Positions 22,781-33,828 of a stretch of DNA of 64,000 nucleotides are shown one piece after another; position 1 is the first letter of the stretch, and each line of letters starts with the position of its first letter. A program made the position numbers and the translations under genes. The stretch lies in contig CAYSYM010000008.1 of NCBI GenBank assembly GCA_964435115.1, positions 22,932 through 86,931 on the forward strand, read 5' to 3'. The notes under the pieces are model-generated. The model worked only from the letters and a program-made list of their open reading frames with translations. It ran no database searches and was not told the origin of the DNA. The DNA is from CAYSYM01 sp964435115 (GTDB taxonomy: Bacteria; Chloroflexota; UBA6077; CF-72).

Positions 22781-24736
22781 TCACTGCCCCGGCTTCAAGT
22801 ACACCGTCCCCAGCGGTGGGAGCGTGAGCCCCAGGCTGTACGGCTGGTTGCTCCACGGCAGCTCGTCGGCCACCGCCAGCCCCGCGTTGCCGACGTTGCT
22901 GCCGCCGTAGAGGGCCGCGTCGCTGTTGAGGATCTCGTGCCAGGTCCCACCCGAGGGCACGCCGACGCGGTAGCCCAGCCGCGCAACCGGGGTGAAGTTG
23001 GCAACCACGACCACGCACTCGTCCGGCACCCTGGCGCGCCGCAGGAAGGCAAAGACGCTGTTCTCGTTGTCGCGCGCCGCCAGCCACTCGAAGCCGTGCC
23101 AGTCGAAGTCGACCTGGTGGAGCGCGGGCTCGCCGCGGTAGACCCGGTTCAGGTCGGCCACGAAGCGTTGCAGCCCCTGGTGGGGCGACCACTGGAGCAG
23201 GTGCCAGTCGATGCTGTGCGCCTCGCTCCACTCATTCCACTGGCCGAACTCGCCGCCCATGAAGAGCAGCTTCTTGCCCGGGTGGCCGAACATGTAGCCG
23301 TAGAGCGCGCGCAGGGTGGCGAACTTCTGCCAGTCGTCGCCCGGCATCTTGCCGAGCAGGCTGCCCTTCCCATGGACCACCTCGTCGTGCGAGAGCGGCA
23401 GCACGAAGTTCTCGTGGAAGGCGTACAGCAGGCTGAAGGTCATCTGGTCGTGGTGCCAGCGGCGGTGGATCGGCTCCTTCTGCACGTACTGCAGCGTGTC
23501 GTGCATCCAGCCCATGTTCCACTTCAGACTGAAGCCCAGCCCGCCCATATACGGCGGACGCGTGACCTGCGGCCAGGCGGTCGACTCCTCGGCAATCGTC
23601 AGCACCCCCGGGCACTCCGTGTGAACCACCTCGTTGGTCCGCTGGAGGAAGCTGATCGCCTCCAGGTTCTCGCGTCCACCGTACTGGTTGGGGATCCACT
23701 CACCCTCTTGCCGGGAGTAGTCCAGGTAGAGCATCGAGGCCACCGCGTCCACCCGCAGTCCATCCACGTGGTACTGCTCGATCCAGAAGAGCGCGTTGGA
23801 GAGCAGGAACGTGCGCACCTCATGCCGCCCGTAGTTGAAGACCTTGGTGCCCCAGTCGGGGTGCTCCCCCTTCCGCGGGTCCACGTGCTCGTACAGCGCG
23901 CTGCCGTCGAAGGTCGCCAGGCCGTGCGGGTCGCGCGGGAAGTGTGCCGGCACCCAGTCGACGATGACGCCGACGTTCGCCTGGTGGAGGATGTCCACGA
24001 ACGCCTTGAAGTCGTCGGGCGTGCCGAAGCGCCGCGTCGGTGCGTAGTACGAGGTCACCTGGTAGCCCCAGGACGGGTCGAAGGGGTGCTCGGCGATGGG
24101 CAGGAGCTCCACGTGCGTGTAGCCCATCTGCGTGCAGTACTCGGCGAGCTGGTGCGCCAGGTCCTGGTAGGTGAGGAACCCGTCGCTCTCCGGCACGCGC
24201 TTCCACGAACCCAGGTGGACCTCGTAGATGCTGATCGGCGCCTCGAAGGCCTGTCGCTGGGGCCGCTGCGCCAGCCACGCCGCGTCGTGCCACGCGTACG
24301 TGCCGAGGTCCCAGACGACGGACGCCGTCCGCGGTCGCAGCTCGGAGGCGAACGCGTACGGGTCGGCCTTCTCCAGGCGGTGCGGCGCGTAGCGGGGGCG
24401 GATGCTGTACTTGTAGAGCGCGCCGGCCCCGACCCCGGGGACGAACGTCTCCCAGATGCCCGAGGTCCCACGGCTGCGCATCGGCGCCGCCTTCGGGTCC
24501 CAGCCGTTGAAGTCGCCGACCACGCTGATCTCCTCCGCGTTCGGCGCCCAGGCCGCGAAGAACGTCCCGGCCGTTCCGTCGATCCGGGTAGGATGCGCCC
24601 CTAGCTTCTCGAAGGCGCGCACGTGCGTCCCTTCGTTGAACAGGTACACGTCCAGGTCGCTCAGCAGCGACGGCGACGCGCCGTCGGGGCGAGCCGTCTT
24701 CCTCGGCGTCGGAGGCGCCGGTCGTGCTCGGGCCAC
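22781..24736 (-). CDS. glgB: 1,4-alpha-glucan branching enzyme
   Basis: 651 aa, GTG start at 24736 with GAGG 7 nt upstream. Starts with a short Pro/Arg-rich stretch, then a CBM48 domain (HPTRIDGTAGTFFAAWAPNA, about residues 47-66), the GH13 barrel with VELLPIAEHPFDPSWGYQV (about 190-208), nucleophile Asp in GLRVDAVASMLYLDY (about 331), acid Glu in TIAEESTAWP (about 382), LPLSHDEVVHGKGSL (about 445-459), and a C-terminal beta domain. Introduces alpha-1,6 branches into alpha-glucan. It diverges from glgE, so the pair 24736/25037 would share the regulatory gap. Length is a little short of the 730 aa of enterobacterial GlgB, which has an extra N-terminal domain. Confidence 0.96.
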   Translation of the reverse strand: MARARPAPPTPRKTARPDGASPSLLSDLDVYLFNEGTHVRAFEKLGAHPTRIDGTAGTFFAAWAPNAEEISVVGDFNGWDPKAAPMRSRGTSGIWETFVPGVGAGALYKYSIRPRYAPHRLEKADPYAFASELRPRTASVVWDLGTYAWHDAAWLAQRPQRQAFEAPISIYEVHLGSWKRVPESDGFLTYQDLAHQLAEYCTQMGYTHVELLPIAEHPFDPSWGYQVTSYYAPTRRFGTPDDFKAFVDILHQANVGVIVDWVPAHFPRDPHGLATFDGSALYEHVDPRKGEHPDWGTKVFNYGRHEVRTFLLSNALFWIEQYHVDGLRVDAVASMLYLDYSRQEGEWIPNQYGGRENLEAISFLQRTNEVVHTECPGVLTIAEESTAWPQVTRPPYMGGLGFSLKWNMGWMHDTLQYVQKEPIHRRWHHDQMTFSLLYAFHENFVLPLSHDEVVHGKGSLLGKMPGDDWQKFATLRALYGYMFGHPGKKLLFMGGEFGQWNEWSEAHSIDWHLLQWSPHQGLQRFVADLNRVYRGEPALHQVDFDWHGFEWLAARDNENSVFAFLRRARVPDECVVVVANFTPVARLGYRVGVPSGGTWHEILNSDAALYGGSNVGNAGLAVADELPWSNQPYSLGLTLPPLGTVYLKPGQ

Positions 24737-24782
24737 TGGTATCCTCTAGGCGCTGCGCGCTCTTCCTTAACTTCAACTTCAG

Positions 24783-24844
24783 GGCTCAGCACGTGGGCCA
24801 ACGCCTGGCACGATGAGGCACAGGTGGGGCCCACGTGCTGAGCC
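24783..24844. repeat. Perfect 17-bp inverted repeat in the divergent glgB/glgE gap
   Basis: Arms 24783-24799 (GGCTCAGCACGTGGGCC) and 24828-24844 are exact reverse complements with a 28-nt loop, which itself can pair through CCTG/CAGG. Both flanking genes point away from it, so it is not an ordinary terminator. It could be a structured leader of the glgB mRNA, a bipartite operator or a small RNA. The rest of the 300-nt gap 24737-25036 holds no supportable gene; short direct repeats of GAAGTT lie just before glgB on its strand. Confidence 0.6.
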
Positions 24845-25036
24845 GGCCAGGAGATGCGGACTACGTACAGGCTAAGCGCTTCGCACGTCTTGTTCCAGGG
24901 AGCTCTGCCTGCGGGCCCTACCGGCGCCGCAGCCTCCCACAGGTCTGCCCCGCGTGCCGGGCCCACGCCACGCGGGCCTCAACGCCTGTTCCTGCCTGCT
25001 GGCACGCTCCGTGCCGGCTGGGTCGTCTGAAGAACG

Positions 25037-27106
25037 ATGCGCATGACGCACGTGCCCCGCGGCCGCGGCGCCGCACAGACGAGCAGGACTGCCCCGGCGC
25101 GTCGGGACGGGCTCGTCGCCGCGCTGATGCCCGACCAGCGGCCCCTCCCCGCGTTCGACACTTACCCCGCCATCCTCATCGAAGACGTCTGGCCCGAGAT
25201 CGACGGCGGGCGGTGGCCGATCAAGCGCGAGGTCGGCGGAACCGTGGCGGTCTGGGCGGACATCTTCAAGGAAGGCCACGACCTGCTCGCAGCTCGGCTG
25301 CTGTTCCGCCCAGAGGCGGATGAAGCGTGGCAGACGGCGCCCATGCGCCTGCATGAGAACGACCGCTGGCTTGGCCGCTTTGCCGTGACCTGTAACACGC
25401 GCTACCGCTACACCGTGGAGGCCTTCACGGACGTCTTCGGGTCGTGGCGGGCCGACCTGCAGAAGCGGGTCGCGGCCGGCCAGGACGTAAGCCCGGAGCT
25501 GCTCGAAGGGCAGCGGCTGGTCCGCGCCGCGGCGGAGCGCGCCGCCGGCGATGACCGCACCCGGCTGGAGGGGTTGCTGGCTCGCTGGGCGGCCGCCAGT
25601 ATGACCCGCGCGACCACGATCGCCCTCTCGGAGGAGCTTGCCGAGCTGGTGGCGCGCTCCCCGGACACATCCGACGCCACCCGCTACCCGCGCGAGCTGG
25701 AGGTCGTGGTGGATCGCGAGCGCGCGCGCTTCGCGGCCTGGTACGAGATCTTCCCCCGTTCCCAGGGGACGGACCCGACCCGCAGCGCGACGTTCCGCGA
25801 GGCGGAGGCGCGCCTACCGGCGATCGCCAAGATGGGCTTCGACGTGCTGTACCTGACGCCGATCCACCCCATCGGGCGAACGCACCGCAAGGGACCCAAC
25901 AATGCCCTCGTCGCCGGACCGAACGACCCCGGCAGCCCGTACGCCATCGGCAACGAGGCCGGCGGCCACACGGCCATCGCGCCCGAGCTGGGAACGATGC
26001 AGGACTTCCTCCACTTCCAGGACGCCGCCAGACAGCACGGGCTGGAGCTGGCGCTGGACTTCGCCATCCAGGTCTCGCCCGACCACCCGTGGGTGAGGGA
26101 GCACCCGGAGTGGTTCTACCACCGGCCCGACGGGACGCTGAAGTACGCCGAGAACCCGCCCAAGAAGTACGAGGACATCTACCCGCTCAACTTCCGCTCA
26201 CCCGATTGGAAGCGTCTCTGGGCGGCGCTGCGCGACGTCGTCCTCTTCTGGGCGGAGCGGGGCGCGCGGATCTTCCGCGTCGACAACCCACACACCAAGC
26301 CGTTCGCCTTCTGGGAGTGGCTCATTCGGGAGGTGCAATCGCGCTACCCAGACGTCATCTTCCTCTCGGAAGCCTTCACGCGGCCCAAGGTGATGCGGGC
26401 GCTGGCCAAGCTGGGCTTCACGCAGAGCTACACCTACTTCACCTGGCGGAACACCAAGGCGGAGCTGGCGGAGTACTTCGCCGAGCTGACCCAGACGCCG
26501 GTGAAGGAGTACTTGCGCGGCAACCTCTTCACCAACACGCCGGACATCCTGCCCCGGATCCTGCAGGTGGGCGGTCGCCCGGCCTTCCGCCTGCGGCTCG
26601 TGCTGGCGGCAACCCTCTCCTCTGTCTACGGCATCTACAACGGGTTCGAGCTGTGCGAGAACACTGCCCGCGGTCCCGACTCCGAGTACTACCTCGATTC
26701 AGAGATGTACCAACACAAGGTGTGGGACTGGGACCGGCCGGGCAACATCGTCGCGGACGTGACGCGGATCAACCGCATCCGGCGGGAGAACCCGGCCCTG
26801 CAGCTCTACGCGAACCTGCGCTTCTTCTGGAGCGAGAACGACCAGGTGCTCTTCTATGGCAAGGCGACGCCTGACGGCGCCAACGTCATCCTGGTCGCGG
26901 TGAACCTGGACCCGTTCCATCCCCAGGCGAGCTGGGTCGACGCGCCCATGCACGAGTGGGGCATCGGAGCAGACCAGCCCTACGTGGTCCACGACCTGTG
27001 GAGCGACCAGCGGTTCACCTGGCGGGGCAACCGCAACTGGGTGCGCCTCAACCCGCACGAGCAGCCGGCCCACGTGCTCCGCGTGGAGCAGCCGCGGAAC
27101 GGCTGA
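25037..27106 (+). CDS. glgE: Alpha-1,4-glucan:maltose-1-phosphate maltosyltransferase
   Basis: 689 aa from ATG 25037; ATG 25127 (MPDQRPLPAF) is a later candidate, since homology begins near AILIEDVWPEIDGGRWPIKR. GlgE-type GH13 enzyme (subfamily GH13_3): N-terminal beta domain, YEIFPRSQGTDPTRSATFRE, LYLTPIHPIGRTHRKGPNN (about residues 272-290), nucleophile Asp in IFRVDNPHTKPFAFWEWL (about 415), acid Glu in IFLSEAFTRPKVM (about 445), and a C-terminal beta-sandwich. It transfers maltosyl units from maltose-1-phosphate to linear alpha-glucan. The donor is made by the maltokinase encoded 34 nt downstream; branching is by the divergent glgB. The family acts as a dimer in the cytoplasm. Confidence 0.95.
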   Translation: MRMTHVPRGRGAAQTSRTAPARRDGLVAALMPDQRPLPAFDTYPAILIEDVWPEIDGGRWPIKREVGGTVAVWADIFKEGHDLLAARLLFRPEADEAWQTAPMRLHENDRWLGRFAVTCNTRYRYTVEAFTDVFGSWRADLQKRVAAGQDVSPELLEGQRLVRAAAERAAGDDRTRLEGLLARWAAASMTRATTIALSEELAELVARSPDTSDATRYPRELEVVVDRERARFAAWYEIFPRSQGTDPTRSATFREAEARLPAIAKMGFDVLYLTPIHPIGRTHRKGPNNALVAGPNDPGSPYAIGNEAGGHTAIAPELGTMQDFLHFQDAARQHGLELALDFAIQVSPDHPWVREHPEWFYHRPDGTLKYAENPPKKYEDIYPLNFRSPDWKRLWAALRDVVLFWAERGARIFRVDNPHTKPFAFWEWLIREVQSRYPDVIFLSEAFTRPKVMRALAKLGFTQSYTYFTWRNTKAELAEYFAELTQTPVKEYLRGNLFTNTPDILPRILQVGGRPAFRLRLVLAATLSSVYGIYNGFELCENTARGPDSEYYLDSEMYQHKVWDWDRPGNIVADVTRINRIRRENPALQLYANLRFFWSENDQVLFYGKATPDGANVILVAVNLDPFHPQASWVDAPMHEWGIGADQPYVVHDLWSDQRFTWRGNRNWVRLNPHEQPAHVLRVEQPRNG

Positions 27107-27140
27107 GCGCTCGCGGCTCGGGCCGTGCGGGCGCGCTGAC

Positions 27141-28487
27141 GTGGGCGACCTCTCCCCGGTCCTCCTCGAGGAGCTGCGCGCCCAGCGCTGGTTCGCCGCC
27201 AAGGGCCGTCCCGCGGTCAGCGGACGGCTCGTGGACCGCGTGCCAGTCTTGGGAGGTGACCCTGGCGTGCGCCTCGAGCTGGTCGAGGTGCAGTACCGGG
27301 ATGGTCCGGCCGACACCTACGCCCTCGTGCGCGCCGGCGACGCGCTGGATGCGCTGACCAGGCCCGAGGTCGGGGCCGCGCTGCTGCGCCAGATGTACCA
27401 GGCGGCCGCTCGACCCACCGAGCGCGGCGGCGCGCTCGTCTCCAGCCCCACCGGGGTGCTCGAGGCGGTCGCGCCGAGCGTAACCGGGCCGCCTCGCGTG
27501 CTCGGTGGCGAGCAGAGCAACACGTCGATCCGCTACGGCGAGGCGCTCATCCTGAAGCTGTTTCGCCGCCTGCAGCCCGGCGCCAACCCCGAGGTGGAGG
27601 TCGGGCGGTTCCTCACCGAACGCACCGGGTTCCGCAACGCCCCCGCTGTTGCCGCCACCCTGGAGTACTCCTCCCCGGACGGGGTGCCGTTCGCGCTGGC
27701 GATCCTTCAAACGTACGTCCCTAACCGTGGCGACGCCTGGTCGACGACGCTCGAACGGCTGCGACGCGGGCTGGATGGCGCCCCCCTCCCAGCGGCGGTC
27801 GAGCCGCTGCGCCGCCTGGCCGAGGTGACCGCCGAGCTGCACCTCGCCCTGGGCAGCGTCGAGGACGACCCCGCGTTCGCCCCGCGGCCGATCGTCGAGG
27901 GCGACCTGGCCGCGTGGGTGGCGGCGATCGACGCCGAGATCGGCCTCGCCGCGGCCGAGCTGCGCACCCGCGGTAGGGAGATAGACGCGGCGCGGCCGCG
28001 GCCGCGCGCCCGTGGGCTGAGCGCGCTGCTGGGCTCGCTCAAGATCCGCCACCACGGCGACTACCACCTTGGGCAGGTCCTGGAGCGCGGCGACGGCGAC
28101 TTCGCCGTGATCGACTTCGAGGGTGAGCCGCTGAAGCCGCTCGCCGCGCGACGCGCCCACGGCTCCGCCCTGCGGGACGTCGCGAGCATGCTGCGGTCGT
28201 TCGACTACGCCCGCCACGCCGCCCTCCGCGCTGGCGACGCCGGCGATCCGGCGCGCGCCGCGCGGGCTGACGCCTGGTACGCCGCGGTCCGCCAAGCCTT
28301 CCTGGAGGCGTACCTGGCGCGCGTGCGTGCGGCTCGCCCACCGCTCCTGCCCGGCAGCCGCGCGGCCGTGGACCGCGTCCTCGGCGCGTTCGAGCTCGAG
28401 AAGGCCGCCTACGAGGTGCGTTACGAGCTGAGCCACCGCCCGGACTGGCTGGGGATCCCCCTCGCGGCATTCGCGGGGGCGGGCTGA
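27141..28487 (+). CDS. mak: Maltokinase (maltose-1-phosphate-forming)
   Basis: 448 aa, GTG start 34 nt after glgE. Maltokinase/aminoglycoside-phosphotransferase-like fold: N-terminal cap ELRAQRWFAAKGRPVSG-like segment (about residues 11-25), GGEQSNTSIRYGEALILKLF (nucleotide-binding strand with Lys, about 126-145), catalytic loop HHGDYHLGQVL (about 304-314) and metal Asp in FAVIDFEGEPLKP (about 321-333), then RDVASMLRSFDYA. In mycobacteria this enzyme phosphorylates maltose made by TreS from trehalose. Here it is stand-alone, not fused to TreS, and no treS gene is in the window. Position next to glgE makes the assignment firm. Confidence 0.9.
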   Translation: MGDLSPVLLEELRAQRWFAAKGRPAVSGRLVDRVPVLGGDPGVRLELVEVQYRDGPADTYALVRAGDALDALTRPEVGAALLRQMYQAAARPTERGGALVSSPTGVLEAVAPSVTGPPRVLGGEQSNTSIRYGEALILKLFRRLQPGANPEVEVGRFLTERTGFRNAPAVAATLEYSSPDGVPFALAILQTYVPNRGDAWSTTLERLRRGLDGAPLPAAVEPLRRLAEVTAELHLALGSVEDDPAFAPRPIVEGDLAAWVAAIDAEIGLAAAELRTRGREIDAARPRPRARGLSALLGSLKIRHHGDYHLGQVLERGDGDFAVIDFEGEPLKPLAARRAHGSALRDVASMLRSFDYARHAALRAGDAGDPARAARADAWYAAVRQAFLEAYLARVRAARPPLLPGSRAAVDRVLGAFELEKAAYEVRYELSHRPDWLGIPLAAFAGAG

Positions 28488-28781
28488 GCGCTCGGCTCGG
28501 CCGGCTGGCAGCGGTGTGCCCGGATCCCCGGCCGGTACGACCCGTACTGAGCCGGCGGAGAGAGCGCGAAGCGCTTACCATCAGGCGAGCCCGGGCCTCC
28601 GCGCGCCGCGCGTCGCCCGGGCCACCCGAATCGGCGGATGCCCGCTCGAGGCGCCACCCGGCGGGTGCAGGCGGCGATTTCACACGACGAATTCGCGGGC
28701 TGGGCTCTCCCTCGCTCCCGGGCCCGAGCGCGAACGGTCGAGCGCTCTTGACCGGACCTTGCTCGTGAGGAGGTACACCAC
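28488..28781 (+). other. Gap of 294 nt before the debranching-enzyme gene
   Basis: No supportable gene. A GC-rich hairpin could form from identical self-complementary octamers GCCCGGGC at 28589-28596 and 28615-28622, with an 18-nt loop, perhaps a terminator for the glgE-mak transcript. The downstream end carries a strong ribosome-binding site GAGGAGGT at 28768-28775 for the ATG at 28782. Confidence 0.4.
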
Positions 28782-30944
28782 ATGGCGCTGACGGTCTGGC
28801 CGGGCCGCCCGGATCCGCTGGGGGCGACCTGGGACGGGCACGGGGTGAACTTCGCCCTCTTCTCGCAACACGCGACACGCGTCGATCTGTGCCTCTTCGA
28901 CGCGCCCGGCGCGCAGGAGACCGCCCGCGTCACGCTGCCCGAGGTCACCCGCCACGTCTGGCACGGCTACGTGGCCGGCCTCCAGCCGGGCCAGCTCTAC
29001 GGTTACCGCGTGGACGGCCCGTACGCCCCGCGCGAGGGGCAGCGCTTCAACCCCGCCAAGCTGCTGGTGGACCCCTACGCGCGCGCCCTCGCTGGCCGGG
29101 TGGATTGGCACGTCCCCGTCTTCGGCTACCGCCCCGGGGCGAAGAGCGAGGACCTCACGCGCGACATCCGCAACTCGGCCCGTGGGGTGCCCAAGGGTAT
29201 CGTCCTCGACGCGGCGTTCGACTGGCAGGCGGATCGACCGCCCGACGTCCCGTGGAGCGACACCGTCATCTACGAGACGCACGTGAAGGGGCTGACAATG
29301 CGGCACCCGGACGTGCCGGAGGAGCTGCGCGGCCGCTACCTGGGCGTCGCCTCCGAGCCGATCGTGGACTACCTGAAGCGGCTGGACGTGACCGCCGTGG
29401 AGCTCCTGCCGATCCACCACGCCGTCGACGACAAGTTCCTGGTGGACAAGGGCCTGGCCAACTACTGGGGCTACAACACCGTCGGCTTCTTCGCGCCCGA
29501 CGCGCGCTTCGCCAGCGGTGACCGCGGCCAGCAGGTCGTGGAGTTCAAGGCGATGGTGCGCGCGCTCCACGCGGCCGGGCTGGAGGTGATCCTGGACGTC
29601 GTCTACAACCACACCGCGGAGGGCAACCACCTCGGCCCCACGCTCTGCTTCCGCGGCATCGACAACACCACCTACTACACGCTCGTCCCCGACAACCCGC
29701 GCCTCTACGTCAACGTCACCGGCACCGGCAACAGCCTCAACCTCCACCACCCCCAGACCCTCCAGCTCGTGGCCGACAGCCTGCGCTACTGGGTGCAGGA
29801 GATGCACGTCGACGGCTTCCGCTTCGACTTGGCCGTCACGCTGGGGCGCGACCCGCTGGCCTACGAGACGACGGCCGGCTTCTTCGACGTGCTCCACCAG
29901 GACCCCGTGCTCTCACGGGTGAAGCTGATCGCCGAGCCCTGGGACGTCGGCGACTTCGGCTACCAGGTGGGCAACTTCCCTGTCCGGTGGGCCGAGTGGA
30001 ATGGCAAGTACCGTGACAACGTGCGCCGGTTCTGGAAAGGGGACGAGGGCCAGATCGCCGAGCTCGCCTTCCGCCTGTCGGGCAGCAGCGACCTGTACCG
30101 CCTGAGCGGTCGCGGGCCGACCGCGAGTGTCAACTTCGTCACAGCACACGACGGCTTCACGCTGCGCGACCTCGTCTCCTACAACGAGAAGCATAACCAG
30201 GCCAACGGCGAGGAGAACCAGGACGGGACGAACGACAACGCCTCCTGGAACTGCGGCGTCGAGGGGCCGACGGACGACCCGGCGGTGAACGCCCTGCGCG
30301 CCAGGCAGCAGCGCAACTTCCTGGCGACGCTGCTCCTCTCGCAGGGGACGCCCATGCTCCTGGGCGGCGACGAGCGTGGCCGGAGCCAGCGCGGCAACAA
30401 CAACGCGTACTGCCAGGACAATGAGCTCTCCTGGTACGACTGGCGCCCGGACGCCGAGCCGGCGGCGCTGCTCAAGTTCACCCGGCAGCTCATCGCGCTG
30501 CGCAAGGCTCACCCCGTGCTGGGCCGGCGCAAGTTCTTCGAGGGCATCTTCCTCCCGGGCGCGGACATCAAGGACCTCACCTGGTTCAACCCGGATGGGA
30601 CCGAGATCGTCGACGAGCAGTGGCAGGACCCCCAGGCGCGGGCGCTCGGCATGCGGCTGGCAGGCGATGCGATCGACGAGCTGGCGCCGGGCGGCGAGCG
30701 GATCGCGGGCGACACCCTGCTCGTCCTGCTGAATGCGTCCCACGCGGAGGTCCCATTCGTGCTGCCGGCCGCGGGCGGCGAGAGCCGGTGCTGGGAGGTC
30801 GTCCTCGACACCGAGCACCCGGCGACACTAACCGACCAGGGCCGCCGGTGCGCTGTCGGCGACGCCTACCCGCTGGGCGGCCGGTCGCTCGTGCTGCTGC
30901 GCCGGGCCCCACCCGGCGACGCACCGCGGCCCGGTACCGTGTAG
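28782..30944 (+). CDS. glgX: Glycogen debranching enzyme (isoamylase-type, GlgX/TreX)
   Basis: 720 aa, ATG with a strong SD. CBM48 at the N-terminus (GATWDGHGVNFALFSQHATR, about residues 11-30), then GH13_11 barrel: YETHVKGLTMRHPDVPEELR (about 165-184), DVVYNHTAEGNHLGPTLCFR (about 270-289), nucleophile Asp in GFRFDLAVTLGR (about 349), acid Glu in LIAEPWDVGDFGYQVG (about 385) and VTAHDGFTLRDLVSYNEKHN (about 455), LLGGDERGRSQRGNNNAYCQ. Hydrolyses alpha-1,6 branches in glycogen. The length and order match GlgX/TreX; without treY/treZ beside it, GlgX is the neutral name. Together with GlgB and GlgE it covers both making and breaking of branched glucan. Confidence 0.94.
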   Translation: MALTVWPGRPDPLGATWDGHGVNFALFSQHATRVDLCLFDAPGAQETARVTLPEVTRHVWHGYVAGLQPGQLYGYRVDGPYAPREGQRFNPAKLLVDPYARALAGRVDWHVPVFGYRPGAKSEDLTRDIRNSARGVPKGIVLDAAFDWQADRPPDVPWSDTVIYETHVKGLTMRHPDVPEELRGRYLGVASEPIVDYLKRLDVTAVELLPIHHAVDDKFLVDKGLANYWGYNTVGFFAPDARFASGDRGQQVVEFKAMVRALHAAGLEVILDVVYNHTAEGNHLGPTLCFRGIDNTTYYTLVPDNPRLYVNVTGTGNSLNLHHPQTLQLVADSLRYWVQEMHVDGFRFDLAVTLGRDPLAYETTAGFFDVLHQDPVLSRVKLIAEPWDVGDFGYQVGNFPVRWAEWNGKYRDNVRRFWKGDEGQIAELAFRLSGSSDLYRLSGRGPTASVNFVTAHDGFTLRDLVSYNEKHNQANGEENQDGTNDNASWNCGVEGPTDDPAVNALRARQQRNFLATLLLSQGTPMLLGGDERGRSQRGNNNAYCQDNELSWYDWRPDAEPAALLKFTRQLIALRKAHPVLGRRKFFEGIFLPGADIKDLTWFNPDGTEIVDEQWQDPQARALGMRLAGDAIDELAPGGERIAGDTLLVLLNASHAEVPFVLPAAGGESRCWEVVLDTEHPATLTDQGRRCAVGDAYPLGGRSLVLLRRAPPGDAPRPGTV

Positions 30945-31078
30945 CCACGCGCGCGACGGCGGGGCGGCCGCGCGGCGGGTTCGTGCGGGCGCAGCGCGCG
31001 GGCCAACGTTCGCCCCGGCGGCACGCGGGCGCAGCCACCCCCGACCCGCGTGCCGGCGAGAGAGAAGGAAGGTGTGAG

Positions 31079-32017
31079 ATGTTCAAGAAGCTCCTGGTGC
31101 CGCTCGACGGCACGCCCGAGTCGGCGGCCGCGCTCCCGCTCGCCCGAGCCGTCGCCCGCGCGACCGCCGCGGAGCTGGCCCTCCTGCGCGTGGTGCCGCC
31201 GTGGCTGCCCGGCACCCCGGAGCCTGCCTCGGTCCAGGCGTCGGCCTACCTGGAGAAGGTCGGACGCGAGCTGCGGGCCGACGGCCACCCGGTCGACGTG
31301 GCCGTCCGAGACGGGGAAGCTCCGGCCGAGGTCATCGTCGACGAAGTGCGCGCACGCGGGGTGGACCTGATCGTCATGGCCACCCACGGCCGCGGCGGGC
31401 TCGAGCGCGCCGTGGTCGGCAGCGTCACCACGCAGGTGCTCGCCACGAGCCCCGTGCCGCTGCTGGCGCTGCGGCCGGGTGGGCAGCGCGTGGCCCGCAT
31501 CCGCACGCTGCTGGTCCCTGTGGACGGGACCCCCGGCGGCTCGCTGGCGCTCGGCGCCGCGGTGGGGCTCGCCCGAGCGGCGGGCGCCCGGATCGTCCTC
31601 CTGCGCGTCGCGGTCCCGCTCCCCCTCTGGGTGTACGAGCCGACCCTCGGTCTCGACACCGGGCCGCTGATCGACCCGCGCTGGAACGAGGATGCGCGCG
31701 CGAGCGCGCAGACGTACGTAGACAGCCTCGCACGGCGGTTGCGTGAGAGCGGCGTCGAGGCGGACGGGCAGGCGCTGCTCGGCACTCCGGCCGAGGCGAT
31801 CACGCGGGCGGCGGAGCAGGTGGCGGCCGACATCGTGGTGATGAGCACACACGCCCACACCGGGCCCGCCCGCGCCATGCTCGGGAGCGTGGCCGACGCC
31901 GTAGTGCGGACGAGCAGGCACCCCGTGCTCCTGATGAGGCGCGGCCGTTCCGCGCAGGAGGACGTGGAGCACGACCTGGGGACTCCGCCGGCAGCCGAGG
32001 CTGCCGGGCCGCCGTGA
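31079..32017 (+). CDS. Tandem universal stress protein (two UspA domains)
   Basis: 312 aa from ATG 31079, preceded by GAAGGAAGGTGTGAG. Two Usp domains: the first starts MFKKLLVPLDGTPESAAALP and carries the ATP-type motif ATHGRGGLERAVVGSVT (about residues 99-115); the second starts RTLLVPVDGTPGGSLAL (about 141) and carries STHAHTGPARAMLGSVAD (about 258-275). Both have the G-x2-G-x9-G-S/T pattern, so both may bind ATP. It lies 134 nt after glgX and is probably separate. Cytoplasmic stress protein; partner unknown. Confidence 0.92.
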   Translation: MFKKLLVPLDGTPESAAALPLARAVARATAAELALLRVVPPWLPGTPEPASVQASAYLEKVGRELRADGHPVDVAVRDGEAPAEVIVDEVRARGVDLIVMATHGRGGLERAVVGSVTTQVLATSPVPLLALRPGGQRVARIRTLLVPVDGTPGGSLALGAAVGLARAAGARIVLLRVAVPLPLWVYEPTLGLDTGPLIDPRWNEDARASAQTYVDSLARRLRESGVEADGQALLGTPAEAITRAAEQVAADIVVMSTHAHTGPARAMLGSVADAVVRTSRHPVLLMRRGRSAQEDVEHDLGTPPAAEAAGPP

Positions 32018-32076
32018 CCGCGGCCGGCGGGCGCCTGCAGCCCGCGGAGCCCTGAGCGCGTCGCGCTCCGCCGCCC

Positions 32077-33708
<1,632 letters not shown>

Positions 33709-33814
33709 GGATGCGTTCTCCTTCCCTGGGTCTGAGGGTAGCTTCGGAGTCGCGAGACAGTGTACCGGTGGTCCGACCTCTCCGCGCGCCTGACCGCGGT
33801 GGCCTGCGGGCCTG

Positions 33815-33820
33815 TATGCT
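33815..33820 (+). promoter_or_regulatory. Candidate leaderless -10 box (TATGCT) for the 3-hydroxybutyrate-dehydrogenase-like gene
   Basis: TATGCT ends 8 nt before ATG 33829, and no SD is seen, giving a nearly leaderless mRNA. A weak CTGACC -35-like box lies at 33790-33795, 19 nt upstream of it. The gap also serves the divergent malate synthase gene. Confidence 0.45.
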
Positions 33821-33828
33821 GGGCCGCG

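Noticed and set aside
22937..24604. 555-codon plus-strand frame opposite glgB
   Set aside because: Antisense shadow of a gene with complete GH13 motifs; no promoter or SD and no domain.
28589..28622. GCCCGGGC hairpin before glgX as a riboswitch or sRNA
   Set aside because: Only two 8-nt self-complementary blocks; expected often by chance at this GC content. Mentioned only as a possible terminator.
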